The notes beneath the pieces are model-generated. The model had not been told where the DNA came from and did not search any database. It saw nothing but the letters and a program-made list of their open reading frames with translations. Made by a program: the position numbers and the translations under genes. A stretch of DNA of 64,000 nt from Zancudomyces culisetae (lineage: Eukaryota; Kickxellomycota; Harpellomycetes; Harpellales; Legeriomycetaceae). This document shows positions 1 through 11,779 of this stretch, one piece after another (the first letter of the stretch is position 1; each line of letters begins with the position of its first letter). The stretch spans positions 1 through 64,000 of the forward strand of contig LSSK01000327.1 in NCBI GenBank assembly GCA_001969505.1. The letters are read 5' to 3'.

Positions 1-906
1 AAAGTATACTAGCAACTGGTTTTCCATTTTTCAACGCATTCTATTATTCTATCCAACAGTAAAAGTGTAAACCAAGAGGTTAACCAAATACCGAATAGAG
101 CATTTCGCTTTTATTCCAGTTTCTAAATACGCACCTCCAAGTTATAATACAATCAGTATTATCTCAATACCCACAATTAAAAGGAATGTGCTATATTAAC
201 TTGTTTTACCATTATCTTTATAGAAATGGAACCACACAAAAGTTTAAACCAAAAAAAAGTGACAAATCTCATACTAAATCGAGTCACAAACACAACTAAC
301 TCCACAATAATCCACTACATCTTTTTTATGTAGATTGTTAATTTGTTATAAAGCTGCATAAACTATAGATCAAATTGAAGCTCGATATACTACTACTCAC
401 AATTGTGTGCTTGATATGCACTCCAGACAACTTCAATTGACCAAACCCTCTGAGTTTTACTGATCATTTGTGCTTTTCAACCAACTCTCACCTTCCACAT
501 TGAACTGATGGTCCGGATAGTATATGATTTTTACAAAGATATAACCGAGCAGCCAGCTCCATACTTCGTAGATTTCCTGTCCAATTTGGGTGATATTTGT
601 TTGCATGTTCGTTGAGGATAAAAAGTTCTCATTACACATAAATAGTAGTACAAAATAGAAAAATATTGATAACTGAATAAAATCTGCTTAAACCTAGAAG
701 AGTTAACAGGCTCTATCAAAAGATCTCCGCAAAAAACCAGTAATTGAAATATCACATAGTGTTCGAAATCAAACGTTTAGTGTCGCTCGTAGCAGCATGA
801 AAAGGTTTGCTGTTCGAGTTTTACCTCTACACGATGCTCACGTCAATCTTATTGGATTCGAAGTGCACGCTCTTTTAGGGCTGAAAAAATACGTATCAGT
901 GTTTGA
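1..906. other. Gene-poor left edge
   Basis: No gene is supported here. On the minus strand 457-639 is an open frame of about 60 codons with an aromatic, partly hydrophobic segment. It has no recognisable motif and no convincing upstream exon between 640 and the end of the palmitoyltransferase at 907. The stretch directly below 907 is probably 3' UTR of that gene. Confidence 0.4.
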
Positions 907-2678
907 TCAAGCGTATGGTTCTTGAATTCGGGTGAGTTTGGGAAATTCGGTCCCGTCTCCTTTTGATGTGAATGTGGGTAGGAGCCAGTGTACCCAGTTA
1001 TCGCCAAAAATCTCAAGAAAGTTTTTTCTAAGTTAATATGAATTTACAAGACATTTTGGTTATTCTACTTCAAAGTTAAAGGTAAGTACATACTATTCTT
1101 ATAACACAACTCCAGTTCAACATACCTGTAACCAATGTCGTAAATATTTATTTTATCAGAGGATATAAACGAGTCTTTACGTTTGCAGCAACGAGGAGTC
1201 AAGCTCACATTCATGGACTCCAAAGTTGTTAAATTGCACAAAACAAGATAGATGTTATATCCAGCGAACCCCAACAAGGTCAGAGTAAAGTTCAGCGAAG
1301 CCACTAGCCCAAAAATAAGAATTGGAAGGCTATAGTCGACAACTTTCTACAAGAGTATATTTGTATTTTTATTTTTTTTAAAAAAATAAGCTAATCAAGC
1401 AGTTACATGATTTTTGACTTTATACCCACTTGGTTACTGAGATAGATACTTACTGTTGGGTGGCTGTAAATTTCCACAAACTTATCTACCACAGTGACAA
1501 GGATTACAAACGGGATGAGCGCGGCCCAGAGTATAAACACTATAAAGGCCTTTTGATTTCTAAATCCAACGCAATTACCTATCCTAATGATTATTGAACA
1601 CAGTATTGGTATAACATTCGTCGGCCAAATAGATAGTGATTAAATGGTTAAATGGTTAAAAAAAGAAATGATTCTGCTAAACCAAGAGAGAATAGTTAAA
1701 ATACATCAAGACTATCCAACACGTAGATTTCTTACCAGGGGCAGTGACTAGTATTTTTTTTGATAAAAAAATCAGTATAATTAGCAACAATATAGTAAGG
1801 TCTAAAGTGTCGAGTAAAATATTAATTGTGTAGCTTACTGATCCATTCTCAAGACGCATCTAAGTACATAAATAGTGAAAGTGTGGTTATATTAGTATTG
1901 TTTAAGTTTTCAAGCATATAAAAAGGAGACGTGAGGATTAAAAGGGGGCCCTACCTATTACATTTGCTGCAGTGATGCGTCCTTTCATGTTTAACTGTGT
2001 TGCATGTTCCACAGAGTATCACAGAAGATTGTGCGTTGTTATGTTGTATAAGCCTAGCACTTGATTCTTCTACAAATAGATCACTCTCCCTGTCTTTGTG
2101 GGGGCTATTGGTTCTACTTCTGGCTGCTGTGTTTAGATGTGCAAGTGGGACATCGCTCACCTCCCCTAACAAAGAGTTTGACTCGAATGATTTTCCTCGT
2201 TCGAGCTCCTTTATGATAGTATTTGGACCTATCTATGCAAAGATAATAATTTTTACTTTATTTTGTGAAACAATAGAATTAAACAAAGCCCACAGATGTA
2301 ATAAAAAAAATCAATAAAATACCTCAATGGTCTTCGTAGGGTGACCAGGACCTTTAATAAAGCAAACAAAAAAAGCCCAGAGCATCATTACTTGTGGAAT
2401 GTAGTAAAGTATGACTACGATTATAGCTAATGGGATAATATACAAATTTTAGCAGTCTACATAACAGATATATATATGAAAAACATACTGAAGTAGATAT
2501 ATAAAGATGAAATACCTTTTTTTTTATTGCTCTTAAACATTGGGATGAGTATGTTTGGGTAATACAGAAATTGATGGCCTAGCAACAAAATTGCAAACAT
2601 AACTAAGGGTAGAACCTTGGATTTCTCTAGAGCCTTCATTCTTGTTTTGAGCGCGTGTCTATGGATGGCCAAATTCAT
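907..2678 (-). CDS. DHHC-type protein S-palmitoyltransferase, eight exons
   Basis: Integral membrane enzyme that transfers palmitate to cysteines of target proteins. I join exons 2678-2516, 2426-2323, 2232-1955, 1859-1839, 1747-1736, 1583-1454, 1346-1126 and 1027-907. They sum to 1050 nt with no frame break (349 aa). Seen in order: two membrane segments, a KGPGHP motif, the zinc-finger start LCGTCNTVKHERTHHCSKC, the active site CVLRMDHHCPWIGNCVGF, two more hydrophobic segments with the TTxE motif (TTLE), and a C-terminal PaCCT-like motif (YRKNFLEIFGDNW). This order is standard for the family, and the PaCCT motif suggests the Pfa3/ZDHHC15 side. The exons of 21 nt and 12 nt are unusual: they carry CVLRMD and the catalytic HCPW. 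The start is the first in-frame ATG before membrane segment 1; an upstream start is not excluded. Confidence 0.9.
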
Positions 2679-3321
2679 TATTAAAAATGCAGGACTGGAA
2701 TTAAGTGGAATGTATAGAGCTGATGGTTTAAAGGAGATTATGAATTAAGAAATGAGCAGAAAATAAGCAAGTCGCAAATGAAACCAAAAATAAAAATAAA
2801 GATAAAAACACAGGCTTTTCGGGTAATTTGATGTGTTTTAAAATACCGAGAGACATTGAAGGGATGTTATGTTGGGGGAGGGGGAGTTGTTTTTCTCTAC
2901 CATTGGAAGCCCAAACGCAAATATTTGCTTGTTTTTTTTTGTGTTGATTATATCTGTAAAAACAATTACATGACATGCAAAAACCAAGCATAGAAAAAAA
3001 TAAACACCTCAAGCATGGCGACGAAAAGGTAATAAATATCCATCTGGTCAAGTTTCCTTCAGTTTTTTACGCACTAGTTCGTCAGCCTCATGCCAAAGAG
3101 TTAGCTGCATCGCCCTCCTCTCTGCTGACAAAAATGGCTACATATTTGCAGTACTTATTCAATCCTTAGAGAGCAGCACTGGGAGCCTCTAAGCCGGACA
3201 AACCGAGTTAGTATTCAACAAAGTTTATGATCCAATATACACTCCTTTATTCATTAAAATAGAAGAAATATATATAAAAATGTATAAAACCAAGGTAAAA
3301 GTTATACAATATAAATCAAGC
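2679..3321. other. Intergenic
   Basis: This lies between the palmitoyltransferase start and the RPL26 stop, both on minus. Frames of 60-107 codons overlap on both strands but show no motif. It probably holds the promoter of the palmitoyltransferase gene and the 3' UTR of RPL26. Confidence 0.5.
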
Positions 3322-4353
3322 TTATTGAGCCTTGGCAGCCTCGCGACCAGCAGCCTTGCGCTTGAGCAAATCCTCACGATCCTTGTTGAGCTTCAAGTTG
3401 GTGATGGCAACGTTTGATGGGTGGATGCCAATTTGAGCAGAGGTTCCGTTGATCTTCTCACGTACCAAACGTTCAATGTGAATAACCCACTTCTTTCTAT
3501 ATACGTTGACTACTTTACCCTCACGGCCCTTGTATGTTCCTCTGGTAACGATGACCTCATCACCCTTAACTACTGGAACTGAACGTACGTTGTACTTGGC
3601 GCGCAAGTCCTTGGAGAGAGTAGATGACATGATCTTTCTGCGCAAGTGGGATGGAGCTGCGAAGTGAGCTCTGCGCGACTTGCGTCTTGAGGATGAAACG
3701 TCTTTAATTTTTCATATAAAAAAGTACAAAGTTATAGGAAAACAAAATTAGTACAATTTACCTAAGGTCACAAACATATATTCCCCAACACAATGTGCTT
3801 TATGTTCTCAGAGCTCCTGGCTTTATCCAAGTGAAAAGAATCGTTCAGCAATATATTAGCTGGCATAGAATTCCGGGTATCGGAGACCGGAATCTATGTG
3901 TTTTGATTTCTCGCCGAGTTTTGTAAAAACAAAAAACCCTTTGATCCTTGCAAAAAAACAAACTAGTTGTTTAGCCACAAGACACATGGATAACACCCTA
4001 AATAATCCCATGCAACTCTCCCAAGGAAAATGAACTTTGATCCAGATATAGCTCAAATGAAGCAAGACAACATTTAACTCAAAACAGGTCTAAAATACGA
4101 TTTGATCAGCTGGTTTATCCTTTTAAAAACATAAAAACATCCCCAAACTCTATATGTCTGTAGTTCGCTATTCTGGATTCAAAGTCAAAATTCTCGGATT
4201 CGCAATTTCAGGGATGTATTTCGGATGCACACACCAACTCAACCATTCTTTTTTGAACAAAAAACCAAATACCAAGCTTTAGACAGCTTCGGCTAGGCAT
4301 CTTGAATACATATAATAATCAATTAGACTATACTTACCTGTTGATCTCTTCAT
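3322..4353 (-). CDS. RPL26: 60S ribosomal protein L26 (uL24)
   Basis: Component of the large cytosolic ribosomal subunit, near the peptide exit tunnel. A 16-nt first exon (4353-4338, encoding MKRST and one base) is spliced to 3701-3322. The sum is 396 nt, 131 aa, close to the 127 aa of yeast L26. The second exon carries the family's conserved [14 protein letters not shown] start, the KOW segment ([18 protein letters not shown]) and a lysine-rich C-terminus. The first exon ends at a perfect GTAAGT donor and the second begins after TTAAAG. The 636-nt intron right after the start is the longest I infer in this window and fits the known habit of ribosomal protein genes of keeping a 5' intron. I searched it for C/D-box snoRNA boxes by eye and saw none. 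Exon 1 is less certain than exon 2. Confidence 0.93.
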
Positions 4354-4883
4354 TTTTAATACTCTAGTTATTCACAATACCGTAAGCACGATTATTCTAG
4401 CTAAAAAAGATGAAATCTCGAATTTCATTAAATGTTTTTTTGAAAAAAACGGTATCCATTTTTTTTTCTGAATCTGTCAAATCTTTGACTCAAAAACTTT
4501 TTATTGATAAATAATTGGACAAGGGCTACAAAATGGTTGCTGTGTTTTTATTGGGTATGCTAAACCAAGTCAAAAAAAAAGTAACAAAAGATAGTTTATA
4601 GTATTTTCAAAATACCATGGTTTATATACAGAAATACAAAGTACAGCAAAGCTGCTGTTAAAACCCCATATACATATGATATGTGTGGGTACAGCTATTA
4701 TTGTTCAAAAAAAACCAATATTTAAACTAAACTCCACATAAAACAAGTCGGTTTAAGCAAAAAGTGCATATACAAAAACCATTTTGTAAAAGAAAAAAAG
4801 AAAAAAAGAAAAAAAGTTGGAGAGGAGAAATACCCTTCACCTGTATTCTAAGTAGCATGAGTTTTATCACTTGCCAGCATACG
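4354..4883. other. Intergenic, probable RPL26 promoter
   Basis: Upstream of RPL26 and downstream of the kinase gene, both on minus. It contains A-rich tracts and the 8-nt tandem repeat at 4793-4816. I see no coding frame. Confidence 0.5.
4793..4816. repeat. 8-bp tandem repeat (A7G x3)
   Basis: Three perfect units of AAAAAAAG follow one another in the 3' flank of the kinase gene. It is a simple sequence repeat with no evident function. Confidence 0.9.
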
Positions 4884-7800
4884 CTATGCAGTAGTAATAT
4901 GATTTACAAAAGTCGAGGGAGTACATGAAAGCCGCAAGAATGGATGCTACAATATATTGCACATGTTTTTAAGACTCAAACATTTTACAATCACCAAAAT
5001 ATATCAAAGAAAAAATGACAATGACGAGTTGAATGCTCGTAGTAATAGTAATAATAGCAGTAAAAAGCCAACTTACCCCCAAAATATGCGAAACTGAGAG
5101 CCTATTATTTTCGTTATATATACAAACATCGACAACAAAGTCGAGCAAGGTAGGTGATTTGATCTGATTGTAGAAGTATGTGGATCCGTCAAGAGAAAAT
5201 GGTGAAGTTAATGATACAGATTCAAAGGTGGTTGTATGAGATGTATTTTCCGACAAAAAACCAATTGAACTTATCGGTAATCTGGGTTTGTTACCAGCAA
5301 ATATGAGTTCCTTGTTCTCCGAAACTACCTGGCTCAGTAAAGATTTATCTCTCGTATGAGAATTTTCAGTCGCGTTAAGATGTGGCTCTTTAATTAACCC
5401 ATCTACAGTTTTCTGACCTCGTGAAGAACATGGATCTGAAACAGGTGGTGCAACACGACTAGATACAAAAGCCTTCAAGGCGGGTGTCAAGCCAAAAGAT
5501 GTTAATAAAGATTTTGCCTTTAATTCAGGGTATTCGATATAGGGCGGTGTACCAGTTAATATTTCGTACCCAACCACACCAGCAGCCCAGATTTCAGATT
5601 TTTGTGAGTATCCAGACCCCCTCAAAACTTCGGGGGCAGCCCAATAAAGAGAAGAAATTTCTTTTCTCAACACCGTTTCATTCTTTGAACATCTTTTAGC
5701 GGAAGCAAAATCAGCAAGCTTAACCTCACCTTTGTTATTAAATAATATATTATCGCTGCAAATATCCATATGAAGAATTGAGCAAGAGTGAAGATGATTC
5801 AATGCTAAAAAAAGCGAATTTAAGCAATATGCGGCCACTGGAGGAGGTAATGTACTCTGCGGATATCTTTCAAAAACATCTGCAAGTGAACCCAAGTCCA
5901 TATACTCGTTAACCAACCAAACACACCCTTTTTTTTCTAAGCATCCCAGAAAATAGACAGTGTTGAAACTGGTTGATTCCCGTAAGATTTCAATTTCATT
6001 ATTAATCCCCCTTATACGATTTTTCGATGAGTATGGTATCACTTTTATAGCGACTCTCCCCCCTGTCTTCTTGTCCTCCGCAAAGTAAACATCACCAGAC
6101 TCTCCTTCGGCGAACACCACCATGTTCTTATACTGTGACTGATCCAACTGTAGCTGAGTACTAATCACTGGGTATAGATGTTTTTCTTGGTAAGACTTTC
6201 CCATATCAACGCCATCCAAACAAACTACATCTTCGTTTGAAGTACTAAATGCTGCCACTTGGTCTTCGTACATATCTACTTTTTTAGAACTACCGTTTTC
6301 TGGCCAAGAATAACCTTCATCCGGAGTTATGGATACCTCAGCTGGTTTATCGCTCTCCTTCAAATTTGGGTTGAGCCTGCTTGCAGTATTTTTCCTTTGT
6401 CGTATGTCAACAGTAAAATGTATATGCGCGCTCTCCGGAGTATTATCTATAGTTGACATTCCCGCTGCATGGTTGTGGCTGTATACTATCTGTTCATCAC
6501 TGCTGTTCTTTTCAGCTCCTATTTCTTTTTTCGATTCTGTAGGTGTAGCCCTTTCAAAGTATTCTTGGGCTGAGTTAGGAGAAGGATCGTTTAGTGCAGA
6601 AGATATTGCTGTTTCTATATCAAGCTGTTTAATGCCTCTTGCGCTAATCGACCTTTTAAAACCGCGGGATTCTATAATTTCGTTGTTTAATATACTCATA
6701 TGTCTATTTTTCTTTTCCGTTATACCAACTGGAATACGCTTCAGACTATGTATATTATTCATTAAGCTATAATCATTATCTTGATCCTTCCCGAGAAACT
6801 GCTTCCCGTGTTCTATACACCTTTCTTCGTTGTCACTTTTTCCACTGTTCGCCATTTGATCACCCATCTTATCCTTCAAATAGCCTGAATTGAATGCACC
6901 GAGTTTTGTAGCGAGCTCCTCATAACTGTTACCTGTTATATATACTTTATTTCCTTCGTACAGTACCTCTGCCTGATAAGCATGATTATTTTCATCATCT
7001 GGCTCTTCGAAAGGCCTTGTCCCACGCATCTCTAAATCAGATGTTTTATACTTTTTGTCATCAACACTTCTACCATAAATAGACGATCTCCACTGAGCCT
7101 CCACCTGGTTCTGAAAATTAGCCGCATCTTTTATTCCCTTATTTCCATCCCTTTCGCCAAAACTGTCTTCGTTTATTTCATTGCTCGTTGGTAAACCTCG
7201 TAGGGATTTGATATCTTCTAGTGTATAATTCTTTTTCTGCAAAATCTTATCATTTACCAAAAACCTCCCGTCTACATTTAAATTCTCATCTTTAACATCA
7301 TCATCAGTTGATTTATTTTTGGTTTTTCCTACATAGTTCCAATATTCATTTGGTAGTGCCTATATAACATTTATAGAACTATGTGTTTAGTTTAATTTTT
7401 ATTTTTCTACTATATTATAAATCTCTGGAATGGTATAAATTCAATTTATGCCCCCAAATCACATGAAATATACAAAAGTTTAAAAATACTCGTACTTACG
7501 GATAATATCTGCTCAATTTGATCCACTTCTATATGTAGATCGTGTCGTATTGAGTAAGGGCTACCAATGTTCAATACTTGTTTAGCGGATTTTCCTCCAC
7601 CCCTCTCCTCCGCATTTTCTGTCATAAAATCTGTAAATCCATATTTTTTCGTATCTTTGCTTCTCTTCCCGTTTTCTATTGGGGTAAGGGTTGTACTAAT
7701 TGGCGCAACTCTCTCATTTGCCGATTCTAGATCCAGAGACTCAACTTTAAAGTCGTATGGTTCTCCTATTTCAAGCTCTCGATCTCTATTAAACCTTGGT

Positions 7801-8039
7801 TTTTGATTTGTAAAAATAGGCGCTGTCTTTCCCGTCTTGGAATTCAATAGTTGGTATTTTTTTTTTGCTGTAGGAAGATTTTCGGTGTTCCCTACGCTCT
7901 TTTGTATCTTTTCGTGTTTTTTTTTATCAAATTGATTTACATTTGGAGAGAGAGTCTTAGCATCCTTTATTTTCAGATCAATCATTTGCATCTGAATATC
8001 CTTTTGTTCTATAACTCTATAAGTTGTTTTCTTATCCAT
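4884..8039 (-). CDS. PAK/STE20-like kinase with CRIB motif; degenerate catalytic core
   Basis: Exons 8039-7500, 7359-5077 and 4946-4884 join in phase 0 to 961 aa. Residues 1-156 are polar and look disordered. A CRIB-like Rho/Cdc42-binding motif (IGSPYSIRHDLHIEVD) lies at about 158-173. A kinase domain starts near residue 590, with a glycine loop (AEGESGDVYF), VAIK lysine K619, APEVL and a typical C-terminal HPFL. Several key motifs are altered: HRDxKSDN is HMDICSDN (710-717, keeping the catalytic-position D712 but with C714 where lysine is expected), DFG is DFA (730-732) and the helix-F DIW is EIW. About 100 extra residues separate the helix-G region from the terminal helices. Canonical PAKs signal downstream of Cdc42/Rac. 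This one may still bind a Rho GTPase, but its catalytic competence is uncertain. Distant similarity to PAK is clear; the exact subfamily is not. Confidence 0.85.
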
Positions 8040-9664
8040 CTTGTATTTTTTTACATTAGTGTATTAAATTCTCGTATACTAATCAGAATCTTCCTGGTGG
8101 CCTCAATGTATGGAATCAAATTATTAATCTGTTATACCGTATGGTTTTTATTCTCATCATTTGCCAATATGAAAAAGCATTAAACACACATTTGCATTGA
8201 GCCTATGTAAAACTAGTTTATTTATTACACCGATATTTTTAGCACTAGTAGATGCTTAAACTTGGTAAAATATATAAAAATGTGCAAAAACGCCATTACA
8301 TGAAATTGAACCATCCATGTTGCGGAAAAAAGCAGTCTAAATTTAATTGGTAACTCGATGAAGTTAAAAAAGAACATCTCCCAATAAAACTTGACTGCCG
8401 ACCATATCCCACACATCAAGTTATTCCACCATTTTTCCGTTCCCGAATCTTATATGTTCAAATAAGCTCCTTAAAAGTGTTATGTTTTAGTGACGAACCT
8501 GATACTTCAAAAAAGTTTGTACTATCGCCTTAAGATTATGTAAAAATAATTAATATACGAGTATTCAGCAGTGATCCGGGTATTTATGCTTTCATTGAAA
8601 AGTAATGCAGATCAGTTTTCTTGCTCTGAAAAGTGTAGATTTATAAATTATACTATATTACTGTAACAAGTAGGAAATTGTTGCTACAACGAAAAAATAA
8701 TAATATAAATAAATGCCGATCTTTTTAAAAATCGTCGGCTTACCCAACTTATCCTATTGCAGACTACCGAGTTTCCCCATATCTTCCGGTATCTACTAAG
8801 CAAATTCATTAAGTAAAAGTGTAGATAATAATGCCCACATAGCATTTTTTAAATAGTTTCGGAATTTTCATTCACTTGAGTTGTTTGGAAAATTTCTCAA
8901 TTAAGAATACAAATCACCAAAACATAGTTCTGATAATATTACATTACAACTTTGCGGAATGTACTCATGAGCCTTTGGACTGCTAAGCAGCGCGCTTTTT
9001 ACTTTTGAAAGAAGAGAGGTGTCAATTTGCCCTGAATACTTTTGCTAAGAATACCTCGTATTTTACAAAGAATGGTGAGTACAGTTAAGAGCAAAAAGGC
9101 TACTTTTCCATGTATAAAGTTAACTTTGAAATCATCGAATGTGAAAGATGTAAGTATAAAATGTTTCACTACTTTGGCCGTACAATGGCTTGATCAAGAG
9201 GGATATGTTATATCGCATTTTTAAATAAATTGATCAGCTCATTGTATTGCAAAAATTCAAGGATTAGGAGTAGCTAGCCGCTCCACTCCCTCGCTCCCTT
9301 CACCTTTTTCCCACATGTACTCTCTCTGAAGAGAATTAAGTCTATATGATGCCTTCTTCTGTGTTTGTTTTATGTCTAATGGTACTATGTGTTTTTTAGC
9401 CTGATGATATTTTGTTTTAACAACTTTGCAAAAGGTAATTTATATGGCATGGATTTTAATACTCGGCAATTTTTTTAGTTGAATAATTTGGCCATTATGT
9501 TTGTTTTTTTTACATTTTTGTTTTTGGTATTGTAAACAAAAAAGTAAACTAATTTGCAGATTCTCATAACATTATTCTCAAAAATAAAAAATAGAACAAA
9601 GCTAGCCCAAACAAGCTCACGAATAACCGCCTAATTCTATAAAAAAAGAGTCATTAATCAAGAA
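8040..9664. other. Intergenic, divergent promoters
   Basis: About 1.6 kb lies between the divergently transcribed kinase gene and ATPase gene. Frames of about 60 codons at 8225-8419 (-) and 9042-9224 (+) have no motif. I see no RNA gene. Promoters for both neighbours must lie here. Confidence 0.5.
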
Positions 9665-11779
9665 ATGGACTACCCAAGAAGACCGCAATACAAGAAAAAT
9701 CCATTTTCACATAAAAATCATCCTGGTAGATTTAGAGACGAAAGTAATCAAAATAGATCGACTCACCCACACCACTTTGATGCGGAGGAATTTAATAAAA
9801 AAACGCGATTTGATTCTCGAGCTAACCATGGAATCTCGAATAGCGAGGAATTGCGAGCTTTTCTCTACAACATAGACAATAATAGCTATGGAATGTATAA
9901 AAATTTGCAAGGTAATACTGCTGTAATCTATACAACTCTAAATTTAATTGATAGGTATAACAAAAATAAATGATGAACAAGATAAGATCAAAGTTTCGAT
10001 TTAGAGTTTTTTTTCTTTTCTTGAATCAAGGTTCCACTCATTAAGTTTTAAATACATGTAATATATATTACAGGCAAGGAATATCTATATGAAAATGGTG
10101 GATTCAGTGTACTTTTTGATCACATCCAGAGCGATCCATTTGCGCCCAGTAGTAAATTCAGGGTAATAATCAAAGAGTATGAATTTCAAAAGTACCCTAA
10201 ACAATTCTACAAGAACAAGATTAGAAAAACAGCTTTTCAAGACTACATTGTTCGAAATACCGCAAAAACTATCTTGTCTGAACCTATGCAGGGTAATAGT
10301 AACAGCTTTTTTGCACCCAAAGGAGGCGATATAAACATCTACGTTCCAGGGCAAGAAGTAATTGAGAATAGTAGCGTGTTTATAAGAGATGAAAAGACAA
10401 TGGAAGTAAGGATGAAGATCAAGCTGCCTGGGATTGGGAGAAGAGTTAATGGAAAGCTAGCTGCCAAAGTGTTTACAAGTGTGTTGCCTCAACTAGTCAC
10501 AGCATCTATACTAAATAGTAGTTTAGATTATGACACGGTATTACAGTTTGTTGAAAGTATTGAAGATCAAGAATACTGTAGGAGCCAGCTAGACAAGTAT
10601 GGTTTGGTAGGGTTTATTAGAAATGGCGCTATTCTGCCCCGTGCCTCAGGAAACTCCAACTTGCCTATGGAAAAGGGTAAGGCTGTGGGGTTCAGGTCTC
10701 CACCAAGCCTTGAAGTTAAAATACCCCTTATTAACAGCAAAGATCCTGTTGTTGGGATGGGAATAAAAAAAGGGCAAATAACGTTGATCAGCGGTGGCGG
10801 GTATCATGGTAAATCTACACTGTTGCAGGCGCTAAAGCTAGGATGTTACAACTACATTCCGGGAGATGGCAGGGAATTTGTTTGTGTAGTTCATGAAACA
10901 ATTGCCGTAAAATCTGAAGAAGGGAGGTTTGTTAAAAACGTCAACATCAACACATTTATCAAAGACATAAGTGAGACAAATAAAACATCCGACTTTTCAA
11001 CGCTTGATGCTTCTGGGTCTACATCCATGGCGGCATCCATCCAAGAAATGGTAGAAGTAGGCGCCAAAGTTCTGCTCATGGACGAAGACAACTGTGCTAC
11101 AAACTTTATGATTCGAGACTACCGTATGCAACTATTGATATCAAAGGATGATGAACCGATAACACCATTTCTTCACCTTGCCCGATCTCTTATTGATCTT
11201 AAGGTTCTTGACTCAATAATTTTGGTTATAGGTGGCTGTGGCGATTACCTAGATATAGCAGACTTGGTTCTTTGTATGGAAAAAGGTTTTTGGGTTTCGG
11301 ATAAGACGGATGTTGCAAAGAAAATTTGCAACCAGCACAAAAGTCTTGGATTGCATAATGAACAGACTAGTTATAGAATTACCAATAGGGTTAGAAAAAT
11401 TATGTTGGACGATTCTGTCTCCTTTAACCGCAAATCCGTAAACTCCAAGAGCAAAGACAGGATTTTTATAAGAGGGCCGCATAACTCTGCCAATATGGAT
11501 GAAAACGACCTTAATAATATCTTGGAGTTGTCTTCGCTGGACTGTTTAGTTTCCAGCAGTCAAACCAAGTTTTTAATCTACTCTATCATACTTTTGTCAC
11601 AAAAACGTACTTTTGTTGATATTAACAGCTTTATTGATGAATTATTCGCAAGAATTGAACAATCAGGGTTGGATATTTTGGGCGGCACCATGGAACCTGA
11701 TGGTTTCGTCTCGAAAGTGCGTCGGTTTGAGCTTGCTATGGCACTCAATAGATTCCGTTTGCTACTGGTTGATCCATAA
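9665..11779 (+). CDS. Predicted ATPase of the ABC class (PF09818-type)
   Basis: Exons 9665-9911 and 10074-11779 join across a 162-nt intron to 650 aa. The junction restores YKNLQGKEYLYE, the family's N-terminal block, followed by a segment ending FDHIQSDPFAPSSKFRV. The Walker A is GGGYHGKST (about 322-330), and a Walker B-like LLMDEDNCATNF starts near residue 416. A DASGSTSMAASIQEM stretch before it resembles the ABC signature region. There are no membrane segments. The first 60 residues are basic and asparagine-rich, as is common in eukaryotic versions. The family is widespread in bacteria and archaea and also occurs in fungi. Its substrate and role are unknown to me, so I assign only ATP binding and probable hydrolysis. 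Confidence 0.88.

Noticed and set aside
457-639. 60-codon minus frame as a gene
   Set aside because: No motif, no usable upstream exon in the 270 bp before the palmitoyltransferase end, and likely 3' flank.
2975-3169. 64-codon plus frame in the RPL26 3' region
   Set aside because: No recognisable motif and an opposing frame covers part of it; composition is that of non-coding AT-rich DNA.
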